Origin: Nematostella vectensis
Taxonomy: Eukaryota > Cnidaria > Anthozoa > Actiniaria > Edwardsiidae
Assembly (NCBI RefSeq): GCF_932526225.1
Contig: NC_064035.1
Location: 19,147,969-19,211,968, forward strand
Reading direction: 5' to 3'
Length of the DNA: 64,000 bases
Below the pieces are notes generated by a model, which did not search any database, had not been told where the DNA came from, and saw only the letters and a list, made by a program, of their open reading frames with translations. This document shows positions 11,040-24,800 of this stretch, in pieces (positions within the stretch are counted from its first letter, which is position 1; each line of letters begins with the position of its first letter). The position numbers and the translations under genes were made by a program.

Positions 11040-14000
11040 CAAGCACCTTACGTGAGAGCCTAACCTACCCAATGCGCGGTTACATTATACCTCGCAGTAA
11101 ACATTCGCGGGTAGCATCTTAATCCAGGCCGGGCTTTGGGACGCAGAGGTGCTAAGCGTGTCACGTCAGAATCGTGCTAGGCTTATGATTTCTAATCAGA
11201 TATCGATTTTTTTTGTTTTGCTCTCGTGGAGTTTTCAAAATCAGTAAGATTTAAACATAATTACTACTGTGATAAATTTGAGTCGCGGAAAGATGAATAA
11301 TTCGTTTTTTATATATTATTACTATAATTATTGTGATTATTATTGTTATTGTTATTACTTCATATCATTTATTTTTGGGGGAAGGGATGGTTTTCTATGC
11401 GAAAAAAGATTTTACCATGATTGATGTGAGACACCCGCTATCCCTCATAAAACATAAGCATTACGCATTACCCCCAAACGTAATGGCTTCGTCCTTGCGG
11501 TAAACTTTTCATCAGTGGGTTTACTTACGGCTATTTCCTCTCGATTCATTTGTAAGTACTGTCTATGTACAGTTTTTAGACCTCGCAATTCCAACAGCTA
11601 ACAGCGGCAAATATTGGAGATTTCCCAAAGAGTTGCGACGGATCATTGTTGTGTTTTGTCTTAGGCCAGTTCGTTTAAATGTGAGTATTTTGCGCATCCT
11701 TGGATCGCGAAGTGCCGTCATTCCTGTGTACATGTGCGCACTAGTATTATCAAATCACTGGCTCGAATGCATTCGTATAGCGTTACCAAATACTGCGTCA
11801 CATGCCGCCCCGGGGGGATTCTTCTCATGTCGTCCTGACAGGAATGCTCGTCCTATTTTTTGGGATCAAAATCGGGCCTCAGGTATTTTTAGGTGGTATC
11901 TGAGAGAAAATAGGCTTTTATATTTGAAATGGCATTTAAAGGGGGTTCGCAAAAATGGGCACTTCGAGCAAACGTTTTCTTGATTATTTAAAGTACTTCC
12001 GACATCTTAATACAACACTTTGACATTTATTTTATATTAGAGGCTATACAATCGAATACGTTTTGGTATTTTTTAGGGAGAAATGTTGCTTCTGGGGTAC
12101 TTTTAGGTTGGCAATTGTTGGTGTGCAGGCATTTTAGGGGCATTTTTCGAATGTCGCGTCGAGCGTCCCTATCACTTTTACCCTGAAGACTCCCCCCCAA
12201 ATAAACATGTCGGATTCTCTTGCCACGAGTGTCCGTACCTCGTCACTCGACAAACTGCATACTCAAGCCTATGATCAAGTAAATCGCTAATGCTCTATTC
12301 AATCTCATGGGCGATGATTTTTTTTTATAAGAATGTCTAATTCCGTTCTTATTTCTGGAGCATTCTTTAAATTTAGTTTCTAACCTTTTTAAGCATAACT
12401 TTAACCCCATTTTTCCTTATTTTCGATTGAATATTAGTTTATTTTTCTAGTCATTTTTTTAAGAGAGCAGATGCATTATTAAAATGTTTGGCTATATAAT
12501 TAACATATATAAAATACTTTGTCTGATTTTTTTCTGAAAGATGATACCCGTATTTTGTGTAACCAGAGAGAAATAAATAAGACAAATTTAATAACTTGTT
12601 TAGGCATTATGAAGATGAGGTCATAAATCAAGTTTGTCGATGAACATTTCTCGACGCACCTGCTATTCTGTCGAATTTAGACAGAAAACAAAATAAGAAT
12701 TTAGCGTAGTCCAAGCGATCTTTCGAAGTGAAAACTCCAAGTAAAAAACACAGTTTTGACACAAAATGAATACCGGGATAAAAAAAACGGAAAAATACAC
12801 TAGGCTCAAATATTTGATAAGGCGAGAGAAGGCATTTCCAAGCAACGCTTTCCATTCAATTATTAGTTTGACAATCAAAACACTAAATTCCTCAACCTAA
12901 GGGGAGGAACGTGTACTCAAAACTCTCGATTTCACGATTGAATTGTATATTTCTTTGCGACAATCGTTTCTCAAATGCCTTTTAAGCAACTGCTTTATCG
13001 GTTAAGAGACAAATACAAACTGAGAAGGACGTTTTTTATCTTACCACATTTTTGCATGAAGTCTCCTCGTATTGCTCAAACCCATTGTGGCGCTGACAAT
13101 TTCTTTCCGTTCATTCTCGAAACCAAAATGGCGAACTCAAAGGGAACACACTATTATATCCTCCGACGTCAAAAATATTTATGGTTCCCGATTTGGCTCA
13201 TGAATAACCAATAACAAGAGTACGATATTGGTTTGGTTGGGCAAAGATCGGTGGTACTTGATAGTGAGACAGGGGAAAATCCCAGAAAATGAAGGCAGTA
13301 GTCAGAGGGAACCGGCAATCCTCGAAAAGCCTTGGGTTAGTGGGTTTGAGCTAAGAGCCTGGGTAGGTGTCTCACTCCTACGCAAACACTCGCCAAAATA
13401 CGCCGCTTCCCGCGCAATATAAGCGTTCGAGAACGCTCATTAGCTATGCGAAAGGCAGGTGCACACAGGATGATAATACAAAACGATTATAATATTGAAA
13501 TAAATCCTTACACGAACTTAACGGGGCTCGGGTCGCCAGATATGCCATAAAGATCTGTATTTTGAGATTTGGTTCACGTTCTTTGTGTGTAGGTATAAAT
13601 GGATATACAATGCGTTACATATATACGCTCATTACGCTTATTGGGGAGAGTCAATATTTTCTAAGACTACAAAATTTATTGTTTACAAAATTGTAAGTTT
13701 GATGTCTTTATCTTGACGGCAGTATCGCGGTTGCAAAACGGAAAATATTTCCTCGCTATTACTAATTATTTCGACAAAAAGTAAAGATTTCTTTTCACTG
13801 CAAATACTTTGTGTGGATTTATCCGTCGGTGTTTTACAAGAATCGCACTAGGAGATCAAAACGGTTCCAAAACTACTATTTTGCATTCAATCTGTTCTTT
13901 TTAATGATGAGACATCATGGTAATGTTTCCATCGCCGAATCCTGAGAGGAAATAATGACAACAAAACTTTAACCTGTAGTAAATTCATGGCCTGTAGTCT

Positions 14001-15470
14001 ATTTTATCACATACTTGACATATAATCGCACTAATCGCAGGCGATTTTACGATTATGGAAATCCACATTGCGATTGGGTGCGATCATATGGAAACCACTA
14101 TGTGATCGGTTGCGATCGAACGTTCAAACTAGAAGCGATCGAGTGCGGTTATATAGAAACCAGCCTTTACCTGTTTACTCCCTCGTGATAGAGGCGTTCC
14201 AAGGAGATGTTCCGGGAATATATTCCAGAGGGGTGTTCCAGGAAGAAGGAAGGGTTCTAGAGCCCCTCTAATTTTAGCCAGCGTGTAAAGAGAGCAAAGA
14301 AGTAGCAAAGAGAGATAAGTTTAAGTTTATAGTCAGCATTAAGAGTAATAGGAGGACAGCACAGTGAAAACTATTTTCGTGAAATCCTGGATACGCCCAT
14401 GAGGGAGGGAAAATACATTCAAGACTTCTGGTCAGACAGACGGAGCAGATTTTCCTTCAAGCCCTTCATTAACACTATTCGTTCATATAAAAACATGGGA
14501 CATGAAAAATGCAACCTCAGAAAGAAACCAGAAAAAAAAATAATTCGTGGTAGTATAAAACAGACAGGATTTCACTTTTCTGGAATGCCTACTTAGTGTG
14601 AAACTACAATAAATTTAAACAAGTTAATTATAGGAACTTATAAAGGAACTAAGACAAAGTAAACAATCATTTTTTCTTACCATATACTGTCAGTCACATC
14701 AAATGAATCTTTTAGTCTATAGTTGCCAAATCTGCTGAGAAGATAAAAAAAAGCTGCTCAGAATGCAATAGTGTGAGGGGTACCATTACATATTATTTAT
14801 GGATGGGTGATGTAGATATTGCGTATAACAATATTGCCCACCACCCCCCCCCCCCCCCCCCACCCCTTCTTAAAAACATCTTTCTGTGAATCCCTTAGTG
14901 ACCTTTTGAAAACCTTTCCCACTTTGGCAAAAGACATGGTGTATTTTATCTTTTTATCTTATCAAATTTCATATTGAGTAGGTCTACAATTGAAACCACC
15001 TTCTCCCTGGTATGCTTTTCATGGTATCAGGTTATATGGCTTTATCATATTGACACCTTCTTATTCTACAATTTATACACCTGAAAAGAAGCAGCTACTT
15101 GAAAAGATTTCTTCCAGGGACAACATGACAGAAAAAACTTGCACATGCACCCTGGGAGGAGATACTAGAGAAGCTGAGATTACATACAATGGCCATCAGT
15201 AACTGGACTGATTTTTCCCTAATCAAAACACTAATACCATGATGTTTAGCTCCAACATTTGGGCTTTTTCCCTGATCATCCTTGCACTATTTACAAAAGC
15301 TGGGGCGACATCAAAATTTTGAAATGTTACATATGATATTTTGATTGTTATTGCTTGATAGGTATTTACAAGAATTCTCTGCCATATTTGATGTGCAAGG
15401 AGCTTATCTGAAACATTCTTCCCTGGGACATTTCCAGGGACTTTGGCTAGTATAAAGCATAGAGAATCTA
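11040..15470. other. Gene-free region with element relics
   Basis: No exon was supported. It holds a possible inverted-repeat element (about 11811-12200), a poly-C tract near 14840-14862, and a GCGATC-rich short-repeat patch near 14030-14160. An open frame of 116 codons at 11633-11983 overlaps the element and has no recognisable homology. Confidence 0.4.
11811..12200. mobile_element. Possible inverted-repeat element
   Basis: The left end 'GGGGGGATTCTTCTCATGTC' and the reverse complement of the right end (GGGGGGAGTCTTCAGGG...) are similar but imperfect. Both are followed by an A/T-rich interior with 'GGAATGCTCG'-like or 'GGGACGCTCG'-like blocks. This fits a decayed miniature element. No target-site duplication was identified. 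Confidence 0.3.
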
Positions 15471-15474
15471 TTTT

Positions 15475-16443
15475 TCATACTGTCTTATTGTATATATTGA
15501 ATCTTTTTTTTTCTTTCGATGACTGGCAACCAGAAATAAAGCCTTCTATTCTGTACATAAGAACATCCTTACATGATTGAGGTAGTGGCAAACAAGCAAT
15601 ATTTTTAAGATTTTTACTACCAACAGCTCGTCTTATTGTCTGTCTACAGAGAAAAGACAATGGTCTGGGGTTCCTTATCCAGTCAATCAGCTCAGGTGAC
15701 CAATTATCTTCTTCGTACATCCATCTGTATTTTTTCTCTTCCCAATTGGCCTCAACCATAAGTTTGACAAAGTCAGGTTTCATGAAAGCAAAGCGCTGTT
15801 GACAACAAAGACCCATGAAATTGTCCCCATTCTGAAGTAAGGTCAAAATAGTGGCAAGATTTCCGATTTGAATAGCATACCCTAGTGCTCTGTCAATAGG
15901 AAATAAGGGCGAGTGTTGACATGGTGGGACATTAACTGAACTTGAGAGTAGTGTGAGATCAGCACCATGAGAAAGCAAGCTTTCTATGTACTCAGTGTAT
16001 CCCTCCATTACAGCAACATGAAGCGGTGTATCTGCTTGGAAATTTTTAATATTTATGATTTCAGGCCAGTACTCAAGTAATAATTCCAACATGTCTGTAA
16101 ATCTTTTACCCAGCCACTTTGATTTGACTGCAGAATGCAAAACTGTGCCTTCTTTGGTCAAAAGCCGAATGTCTGCACCTATTCTAAGCAGTTCCTTAGC
16201 CGCAGAGACATCTCCAACTGAGCAGCACACTTGCAGAGCAGTTGTGGTTGCGTAGTCAGGTTCATAAAGTCGTTGTCTTGGATGAATCTTCGCGTCCACT
16301 GGGGCCCCTTGTTGTAACAAGAGTCGAACATCTTCCAGCTTTGACGGGACTTCATCACAGGTCGGTCTCTTGTTAAGAAGTGTTAACAAGCACCCACTAA
16401 GCTCTTCTACATTTGAACTAGTCCCCGAGATAGCGGCACCCAT
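15475..16443 (-). CDS. Ankyrin repeat and SOCS box (ASB-like) protein
   Basis: Uninterrupted single-exon frame of 322 aa with an ATG start. Ankyrin-type repeats run from about residue 35 to 210, for example 'TPLHVAVMEGYTEYIESLL' at 139-157. Residues 259-299 form a SOCS box: an elongin-BC box around 'LSFLCRQTIRRAVG' and a Cul5 box with 'LPLP'. ASB proteins are substrate receptors of Cullin5-RING ubiquitin ligases, with the ankyrin repeats choosing the target. The N-terminus MGAAIS fits an N-myristoylation consensus (Gly2, Ser6), which would place it at membranes; this is inference. Lack of introns is unlike its neighbours and could mean an old retrocopy, but the frame is intact. The specific ASB subtype cannot be assigned. 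Confidence 0.85.
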   Translation of the reverse strand: MGAAISGTSSNVEELSGCLLTLLNKRPTCDEVPSKLEDVRLLLQQGAPVDAKIHPRQRLYEPDYATTTALQVCCSVGDVSAAKELLRIGADIRLLTKEGTVLHSAVKSKWLGKRFTDMLELLLEYWPEIINIKNFQADTPLHVAVMEGYTEYIESLLSHGADLTLLSSSVNVPPCQHSPLFPIDRALGYAIQIGNLATILTLLQNGDNFMGLCCQQRFAFMKPDFVKLMVEANWEEKKYRWMYEEDNWSPELIDWIRNPRPLSFLCRQTIRRAVGSKNLKNIACLPLPQSCKDVLMYRIEGFISGCQSSKEKKRFNIYNKTV

Positions 16444-16504
16444 AATTGGTTGAGTACGAGAGAAACTTATTTTGCGTTTGCTATGACGACAGCCGCCATG
16501 TTAT

Positions 16505-16600
16505 CAGCATTGCACAGGAGCCCAACACTTTGCAATATTTAAACACAGGAGTCCCACACTTCGCAATATTTCAACACAGGAGTCCCACAAAATGTAACAT
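16505..16600. repeat. Short tandem repeat upstream of the ASB-like gene
   Basis: Three near copies of a ~32 bp unit containing 'CACAGGAGTCCCACACTTCG' lie 60-160 bases upstream of the ASB-like start codon, in its presumed promoter or 5' UTR. The third copy is partial. Confidence 0.7.
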
Positions 16601-16639
16601 TACATCTCGGACATCTTCGAATTTCTGAGGTGATAAATG

Positions 16640-18820
16640 AAGAAAGCTTCGACTATACTGGGTCAGCACGCAGCACCCCCCCCCCCCCTCCTCCCACCCC
16701 AATATTGTCAGAAATTATAAATAGATGACAAATACAGCTACAGCTCTCTTATACCTACAAAAGTGTTAGAGGTTTAGAGGTAGAAGAAGAAAAAAAAAAA
16801 GAAAACCATAAAAAAGCATTATTCTTGGCCGAGTATAGAACTAGATAGAAACAAACCATAATCTCGTTATCATCACTTAATTAGCTTGCTGCCTTTTAGC
16901 TTCAACGTTTAGCTAGATACTAGTCCCTTTGTTTTGTTATAGTTTACATTGTGGATTACAAAAAAAAATCTCCCAATTATTCAAAAACAAATAACAATAT
17001 AAGCAAACAAAAGTGACAAGTAGGTTTGTTTTGATACGTTAACTTCTAGTCATCAGTAGCACACTGATTCAGATATAGCTAAGCGTAGACATGCTCTTCT
17101 ACCAGTCCGTTACATCCTCAGACGGTGTAAATGACGTAAGAGTTCAGGTTATTTGCCCTCTTATCGTCAATTGGCCCCTCCTTATATGGAAAGAGGTGAC
17201 ACGGAAAACACTGGGACCAGTTGATTCATTACGTATGCATAACCGGGGTGGTTCGCCAAAGAATGACGGAAAAAATGGAGTAAATATGAAACTCTCGAAC
17301 CTAGATTAGTGCTTCTACCAATGATTAAAATGGTGAGTAGGTTTTGTTGATGTAGCTGTCGTCGTTGTTGTTGTTATTGTAGTTCCGTTGGCGTTTTTAT
17401 GTGATTATGATTCCTTGATGTTGCCACCAGTTTGTGTTTTGGCGAAAAACTGCAATTCGGGAAATGGTTAAATTTATTGACGTTTGCAACACCCTTTCAA
17501 AGAGTAGATGTGTTTATTTATAGAAAAAAATGATAAATAGACTTTTTCACACACAAGTCAATAGGTTAATCTTATTCTGGTGATAGACAGCTTAGAAAAA
17601 TACGAATACACATTAAAAACACAATTCCACGTTTTTTGTAAAGAGCTTTAACAAGCCAACCCCTTTTGAAACACAACTTCTCGAGAGCGACCCTCAAAGG
17701 TGGGAGAAGACAGGATGTTGTACACATATGATAGAGCATTATAAGATGACATCATTACAGATTATACGGAATCATCCTATAGTGATTTGAAATTACCATG
17801 GTGATAACGATCACATGATGAAGGCATAGGGTCAGGTCGGCTTGGTCCTGATGTGTTACATCCTGCCTCTATATTCTTATTAAACGTGTAAATCTCCTTT
17901 TTCAGCGGCGTAGCCAGGATTTTAACAAGAGGGGGCCTAAAAGGGACTTTTAACGCATTCTTCGCTGTATTTTAGATAATGTCTCATACATTTACTTTAT
18001 TTTTGGCTGCTAAAAGGGGGGGCCGGGCCCCCTAGGCCATCCCCCTGGCTACGCCCCTGCTTCTAGTTTAGATGAGTCAAACTAACAATTTTATCCGCCC
18101 CAGTGCCGTAACGCCTAAAAGGAACCAGAGGGGCCCGGACCTTTAAGTGTGTATTTCTAAGATTATAAGGAAATGACCAGTAGGGGCGTAGATGTGTCCC
18201 CTAGTTTTCTCAATGTCCCTGTAAGGTGCCCCTGCGGCTCTTCGCCCTCTTTAAATTTTACATTACTACTATATCGTTGCAAGTCTAGTCTGAGAGCGTC
18301 AACCAACGCATACGTAGTGCAAGATGACTCAGTGTTGTTCGATGAAAAGGATTTTTGTTATAGCCAACTAAGACGTGGGGTGATCAATTGATAGTGTCGG
18401 CTCGAGTAGTTACGTTATCTTTTAAATGTGTAAAAACAATCATTACTTCAGAATAGACTTGACAAGCCATAAGGACGTAGTTATTCCACTAAATCATGGC
18501 CTAAAATATGCTACGGGACTGGGTCTCGTTTCTGGAAACACCCGAGATCGGGTGTTTCGAGAAACGGGCGCCTGGTTACGCCGCACATCGCGTTCTTGGT
18601 GTTCCTGCAGCCCTTGTGCAGTCGACACGCACAGGTGATGCTTACAACGGGTACCAGCTAACGAGTATTTACCAATACACACACGTCAAAAGACCGGAAG
18701 AAAAAGAGTATTAACAGAAAATATGTCTATGGAAATACCAAGTCACGATTGTGGAAATTTCGACTTGACTGCTGTCACCTGTTCGCTTTTAGATCTAGCG
18801 AGTGTTTACAAGTGGGAGGA
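16640..18820. other. Intergenic region without supported gene
   Basis: It contains a poly-C tract (about 16676-16687), T/A-rich sequence and one short inverted-repeat element (17903-18059). No exon could be supported on either strand. Confidence 0.4.
17903..18059. mobile_element. MITE with 16-bp terminal inverted repeats
   Basis: The left end CAGCGGCGTAGCCAGG and the reverse complement of the right end, CAGGGGCGTAGCCAGG, differ by one base. The 157 bp element has no coding capacity. The CAG(G/C)GGCGTAGCCAGG termini are of the kind common in hAT-like elements. No clear 8-bp target duplication remains. Confidence 0.8.
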
Positions 18821-18827
18821 CGTCTAG

Positions 18828-21800
18828 ATGCGCTGCTCGGTGATAATCCTGGCTGGGGCTGTACTTGCCCTGCTTGTGTCTCATTCAGGAGGTGAGTTAT
18901 CGTATAAGCTGTGAATACTGCGGCCTTATTCACTCGGTTTCCATTTGGACGTAAGCGCAAGGGCAACACACGTAATTTCCTGATTCTCACTAGAACGCAA
19001 GCGCAAGCGGGAGCGCAATAGAACGCAACTGCTTGATTTTCTTGCGCTTGAGCTTATGTTTGACCGATTCTCACTTGTGTTCCGCTTCCGTTTGCGCTTA
19101 CGCGTGCGTTCTAGTGAGAACCAACCTTAAACTTTATGAGTGCGTTGTTTAGGGGTGGTATTTAAAAGAAGTCGTCGTTGAAGTTGCTTTTGCGGCCTGT
19201 TTAATTTCTGTCTGCTTTACTTTCAAGCTCGTTCTGTGAAACATCAACTGGAAAATGCACCAAAAGCTAGACCCGATGTCCACAAGAAAAGCCATCTTTA
19301 CCACAGCAAATCGCACAAGCGGCATATCAGGAAAAAGAAACAGTACATTATACCGGGACTTGGCGGATACGGCTATGGCATGGGTGCGCTAGGAATGGGG
19401 GGAAACGGACTCACCTATGGGGCCACGCCTGGAGCTAGTTACGGATATGCGCAGAGTGACGCACTTGGTCAAGGACTGGTACCGAGTCAGAGATTGGTAT
19501 CTAGTCCGAACTATGGCTACAGCAACCAGGCAGCTATGATGCCTGTCGAAAGCGCTACGCAATCAAGGCAGAGCCTGCTGAACAGCTATAGTGCGGGCGC
19601 AGGAGGCCTGGCGGGGTACAGTCCAGGTTACTCAGCGGGCGCCAATACCGCTAGCTATGCGTCAGACCCTTCGTATCAATCCAGTCTGTCAAACGGTCTT
19701 GGCTCGAGCCTATCAAATGGCATGAGCTCGAGTTTATCTAACGGGTTAAGTTCGAGTATGACGAACGGTTTTAGCTCGAGTTTATCAAATGGCATGAGCC
19801 CGAGTTTATCACAAGGATTAAGTTCTAGTCTGTCCAACGGTCTAAGCTCCTATACTGGCGGTAGCGACACAAACGGACTAGGCTCTCTGGCAGCTGGTTA
19901 CAGCCAAGGCACGGGGAGTGATCTGAATGGAGGGGGACTGGGACCAGGGAAAATATCTGCGTCAGCACTAAGCGCAGGGCTTGACTCACCGAATGGAATC
20001 TCAAACGTCGCCAACTTCCTAAGCAGTGAGAACACAGCTTTTGATTCAGACTCACAGAACCAGTTACAGAAACTTCTCTCAAGCAACCAGGATCTAAATG
20101 CCTTGAGCCAGCAAGTAAACTCGCCTTCCTCTCTGGCGCAGTACCTTAGCAACCAAGGCTCACCTTCTACTGGGAGCCAATCACTGGAGAGTCAGTCCCA
20201 GTCCACCGGGTCACAGTCTTACGGTCAGCAGTCAGCTCTGGAAGCCGAAGCACAGGCGTTTAATAATCAGCTAAGTCGGCTAACATCAGGAAAGCTGAAC
20301 TTAGAGGAATTACAGCACAGTTCGAGTAAGTTAGCATCTACAGAGCCACAGCTTTATATATTATGTAGGTCTTTCTGGGACACGTTCTGTCGCTCATTTC
20401 CTGTAATAAATTGTTACGGCGTTTGTAGCTCCATCTGGCCAGTAAGGCCTAGGGCGCGTTTTTCTTCTATCATTCTGGAATGGGAATTGTTGGTAGAGAA
20501 TGTTCAGAATGGCATTCGCGTCATTCTGCTACAGATATGTAGCAGAATGACGCTACAGATGCTGCTACAGATATGTAGCAGAATGTAGCAGATATTCTAT
20601 TCATTCTCATTCCGGAATCACGAGTAAAAAAAACCCGCCCTTATATTACATCACTTGAAGTTTGTGAGCTTATACACTGATCTTGATCTGATGGTGTACT
20701 GCTTTTCCATTGCGATGTTTGTTAATACCATAATCATCAGGACTTGATAAATCACTGTGTTTTTCGTGAGATTATATTCTTATCTTTATAGGACTTGCTG
20801 GAGATACACAATCATTCAACAGCGCTTTAGGGCATCTATCGTCTAGTAAGATAAACCTACAAGGAAACGACCACGCAAGTACGATCCTCTGAGCTGCATT
20901 TCCATTCTTCTTTTTTCCCGCAATCTCGCGCATAATGCTGTTGCTTCGTTTCTTTCTCACGAATCACTTTATAAACAATTTCTACTCCCTCCCTAGATTA
21001 TGGTGAGAATGGAATCAACGAGCTTGGGCAGCTTGCTAACACAGGACTGTCTGACAGCTCCATACAGAGACTCATTGGGCAACTGCTAGCCGGACAAGGT
21101 GGCGGCTCCCACGAAATGGGAGGAGGAATGGAAGAAGGCGCAGGGGGAATGGGTGGTGGTGGCGGTGCCGGTGGTGGTGGCGAGTTTGACGATGTGAGCT
21201 ATAGATCGTTTACCATACGTCCTTGCCATTGAGTTACCGAGGCCTGTTTGTTATTTCTTTTCTTTATAAAGTAACATTGACAAATGTTTTGGGGTTTTAA
21301 ATTTATTTTAATACTTCCCAACATAAGCACCTTGTGCTAAGCTAAAAAGGTATCATTACCATAAAACGGCCTTGTATGTTTGCCATTTTCTCCTAGGACC
21401 TGCTAAGCAGATTTAGTGTCGTTAGCAGCCAATTCAATGAATGCCCATCCGATCTTAAAGTCATAATTTGTTCCGATTTGCAGCAGAGATTCGAGGACGC
21501 GCAGTCACCCGAGGAGGAACAGCCAGGATTTTTGAACTCCATGTTGGACGGTGGTGGTATTGGTCATACAATTCACGTCCACGCCAGCGACAAGCCGCGC
21601 CCATCTAAAGTAAGGCCTTCGAAGTTCAGGGCCTCGGAGAAAGCATTCAGAGTTCAACTCAAAGCAAAAGAAGAGCACCAACTGAAACTTAAACAGTTGA
21701 AGGAAAAACTTAGAAGATTAAGGGCAAAGTTGCATAAGTTGAAAGACGACTATGATTCTGAAGGTATGTTCCTCCATTAAGATTTTCGTGCAAGGGGAGT

Positions 21801-24800
21801 ACAACACCGTCCAAAATTCCAGACGCAACAATGTTGGTAAACGGTCCAGCATCATTCGTACCCACCAGCATTCCAACCCCCACACCATCATGACACCCTC
21901 TCCAACCCTATTATCACAACTCTCTTTGACCCGACAAGATACACCTATTTTATTAAACGTCGTTGCAAATGGAGAATGGCAATTAGTCAATGGAAGTTCT
22001 AAGAACAATCACTGCTACTGTGTATAATTATTTGAAAAATTAAACATGATATTATCGGAAAAAATTATCCACACTTTTTTTTCTACATTCAGTAGAAATT
22101 TGACGAGTTCCATGGTTCTTTTTTGATAGCAGAACTGCCATTTAACGATTGGCATTTGCCATTTGCACTGACAACATATTTTGAAATAGGTGTATATGGC
22201 TGGGATGCTTTATTTTATTATAATCTAATTCTATATATGGAATATAAGTTTGTTTTTGCGCTTAAAGATAAGAAAAAAAGACAAGACTTGCTCTGGAGTT
22301 TGTTTTACAAGATGATCTTCCCGTGTATGTTGTAGATTATGAAGATCAGCAATCTGATTTGTCTGAAAAGTCGGAGATGCAAACTCTGAATGATCTGAAA
22401 GTAGCCACCGAGCAAGCTATCAGGGACTTACAACACGAGGTTGTCAAGGCTGCTTCTAAACGCAAAGGTTTGTAGCTTCATTGATCCCGTACTTTCCTCC
22501 ACACGTACTTTGCGAGCCGTGCGTCTGAGAGGCAGAGACAAATTACTATCGAATCCGTTGTATCGCGACCCGCATTTTGAAAACACCGATTTGTTTTGGT
22601 TTTCTGTACCGTCAGTAAATCTATTCTGAGCCAATCAGAATCTCGCTTTGTGCACTTCCCTGCCTATTCTCTGGACGAAAACCAGACAGTGTCGCGACAG
22701 AAAGCCAGGCAACTGCACTAGTGATGGCAAGAATCTGATTGGCTTAGAACAATTTGACTGGCGGAACAGAAAATCCCAAAAGACAAAACAAACCGCGATA
22801 CAACGGATTCGACAGTAAGGTTCTTGTGCTTCTTTTCAAGCTTCGCTTCAAACTTAGGATATTGCAAAGCCCGCACCACATTAGTGGTGTTTGACTATTA
22901 AACCTTTCGCAAGCACGAGGGCAACGAGTAAAGGGACACGGAAAAAAAAACAATTGAGTTAATTCTAAACTGACCCATGACAGAACGTGCAAATGGAGTC
23001 GAGAATAATATTTGTGATATCCTCGTTTTCAGGTGTCAGGAAGCTCATCTTCGTTCACAAATTCACCGACTCTTCCGAGGGTAGTGGTAAAGCTGTTGCT
23101 GCTAAGAAGGCAAAAAACGGTCTTGAAGACCAGGGAAGTGATCTTCTAGAGCTGATTGAATCTGACGAGAAAACTGGCTCAAGTAAAAGCAGCGTTAAAC
23201 ACAAAGACGACACCTCGTCACTGACGCAATTAGAAAAGCAAGCGGAGCAGGAGGTCAACTTCCTCACGCGGAAAGATCCAAAAGGTGTGGCACTTGTTAG
23301 AATGGAGGGGGGAGGTGAATAAAATAAACCTTAGTTCCAACGACAAAGGTATTTTAGTTCAGGATACAACATGTGAGAATCCTTGGAAAACTTTGTAGAG
23401 CATGTACTAGGCTTATGAAAAAAGCAGACTGTTAAAAAGCATTGCAAAGCAAGAAAAAAACTAAACCGCGGTATTATAAAGTAAATGTTGCACTAAACTG
23501 ATCTCTTTTGTGGCACTGCATGTAGTCGTGAGGCACCAACAAGGGGAATTACGTTTCAAAGGTATGCTGCCTCGATAGACATAATTGCTGAAAGACACGC
23601 TTTCTCTGACGCACATATCCAGATGGCAAAAATGGTCATACATCCAAGTCTAAGACGCTGTTGAGCTATTGTGCTGTGTCTTGTCAGGCCTTACGTCGTA
23701 CCGCCTTTTGTTCTGTGTCGCACCTTGGCTAGTATCGTATGTTCTGATATCGTACCTTTTTCTGTATCTTGTGGAATCGTGTGTTCTGTTCGTAGCTTCT
23801 CTATATCCCAGTACCATGTCTTGTCTTTGTCGTTCTTTTTTCTGTGTCACGTGCTCTGTGTCGTCCCTTGTTCTGTGTCACGTGTTCTGTATGCCTCTTT
23901 CTTGTTCTGTATCGCGTGTCCTATGTCGAACTTGTTCTTAGCGTGCTCGTGTATCGTTCCTTGTTCAATATAGTGTGTTCTGTATGTCGTTCCTTGTTGT
24001 ACATTGTCGTTCCTTGTCGTACATTGTTCTGCATCGTAGGTTCTGCGTAATTCCTTGTTTTGTGTCGAATGCTCTGTGTCGTACACTTTTCTATATACCG
24101 TAAAAGATCAAATAAACGCCGGAAGCGTTTATTAAATTTCAATGGTCCGAGTAGGGGGGGCTTAAATAGATGAGAGGCGTTTATAAGAGAGGGGCGTTTA
24201 TTTTAAACTATAGCAATATAATAAAATCAAGTGCAGTAGAATTCTCGTCAGTAGCAAGCATTTCTTGACAAGACGCTGCTCGCTTAACAGTGTTGATTCA
24301 GCAAGACAATAGAATTTCATGAAAATGGCCGGAAATTCCTATGTCGTTTGTTTTTAAGCTGGGGGGAGGGGAAAAGGAAGGGGCGTTTAATAGACGGGGG
24401 CGTTTGTTAGAGAGGGGCGCTCAATACAAACTTGTAAGAAATAGGGGGGCGGGCGTTCATAAGATAGGAGGCGTTTATTGGATAATTTACGCTACTGTGC
24501 TCTGTGGTGTCTTATTATGTGTCGTACGGCTGGGCTTATCTTCGTGCTATGCTGTACATTGGTTTGTTCTATACATTTTAACATAATTCTATCCCTAGAA
24601 TCTTACACTGTATGCTTTTATCCATAGAGCACAAACAAGCCAACGTTTTGAACCCTGGTTTGCATATACACGTCCCTGGTAAGAGACCCTCTAGTGTATT
24701 TATGGGTTTGGTTTAATAGTAAAAGATGCACAGAAGGAATAATGGCGAATGTTCGTTGTTTGATACGTAGGATAATCTCCCCCCGCACCTTGGCCCCGCC

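Noticed and set aside
11633-11983. A 116-codon open frame
   Set aside because: It overlaps a likely inverted-repeat element, has no family resemblance and lacks splice or promoter support.
23669-24086. Cys/Val/Ser-rich and Thr/Glu-rich overlapping frames
   Set aside because: They come from the degenerate TTGTTCTGTGTCG-type minisatellite inside an intron.
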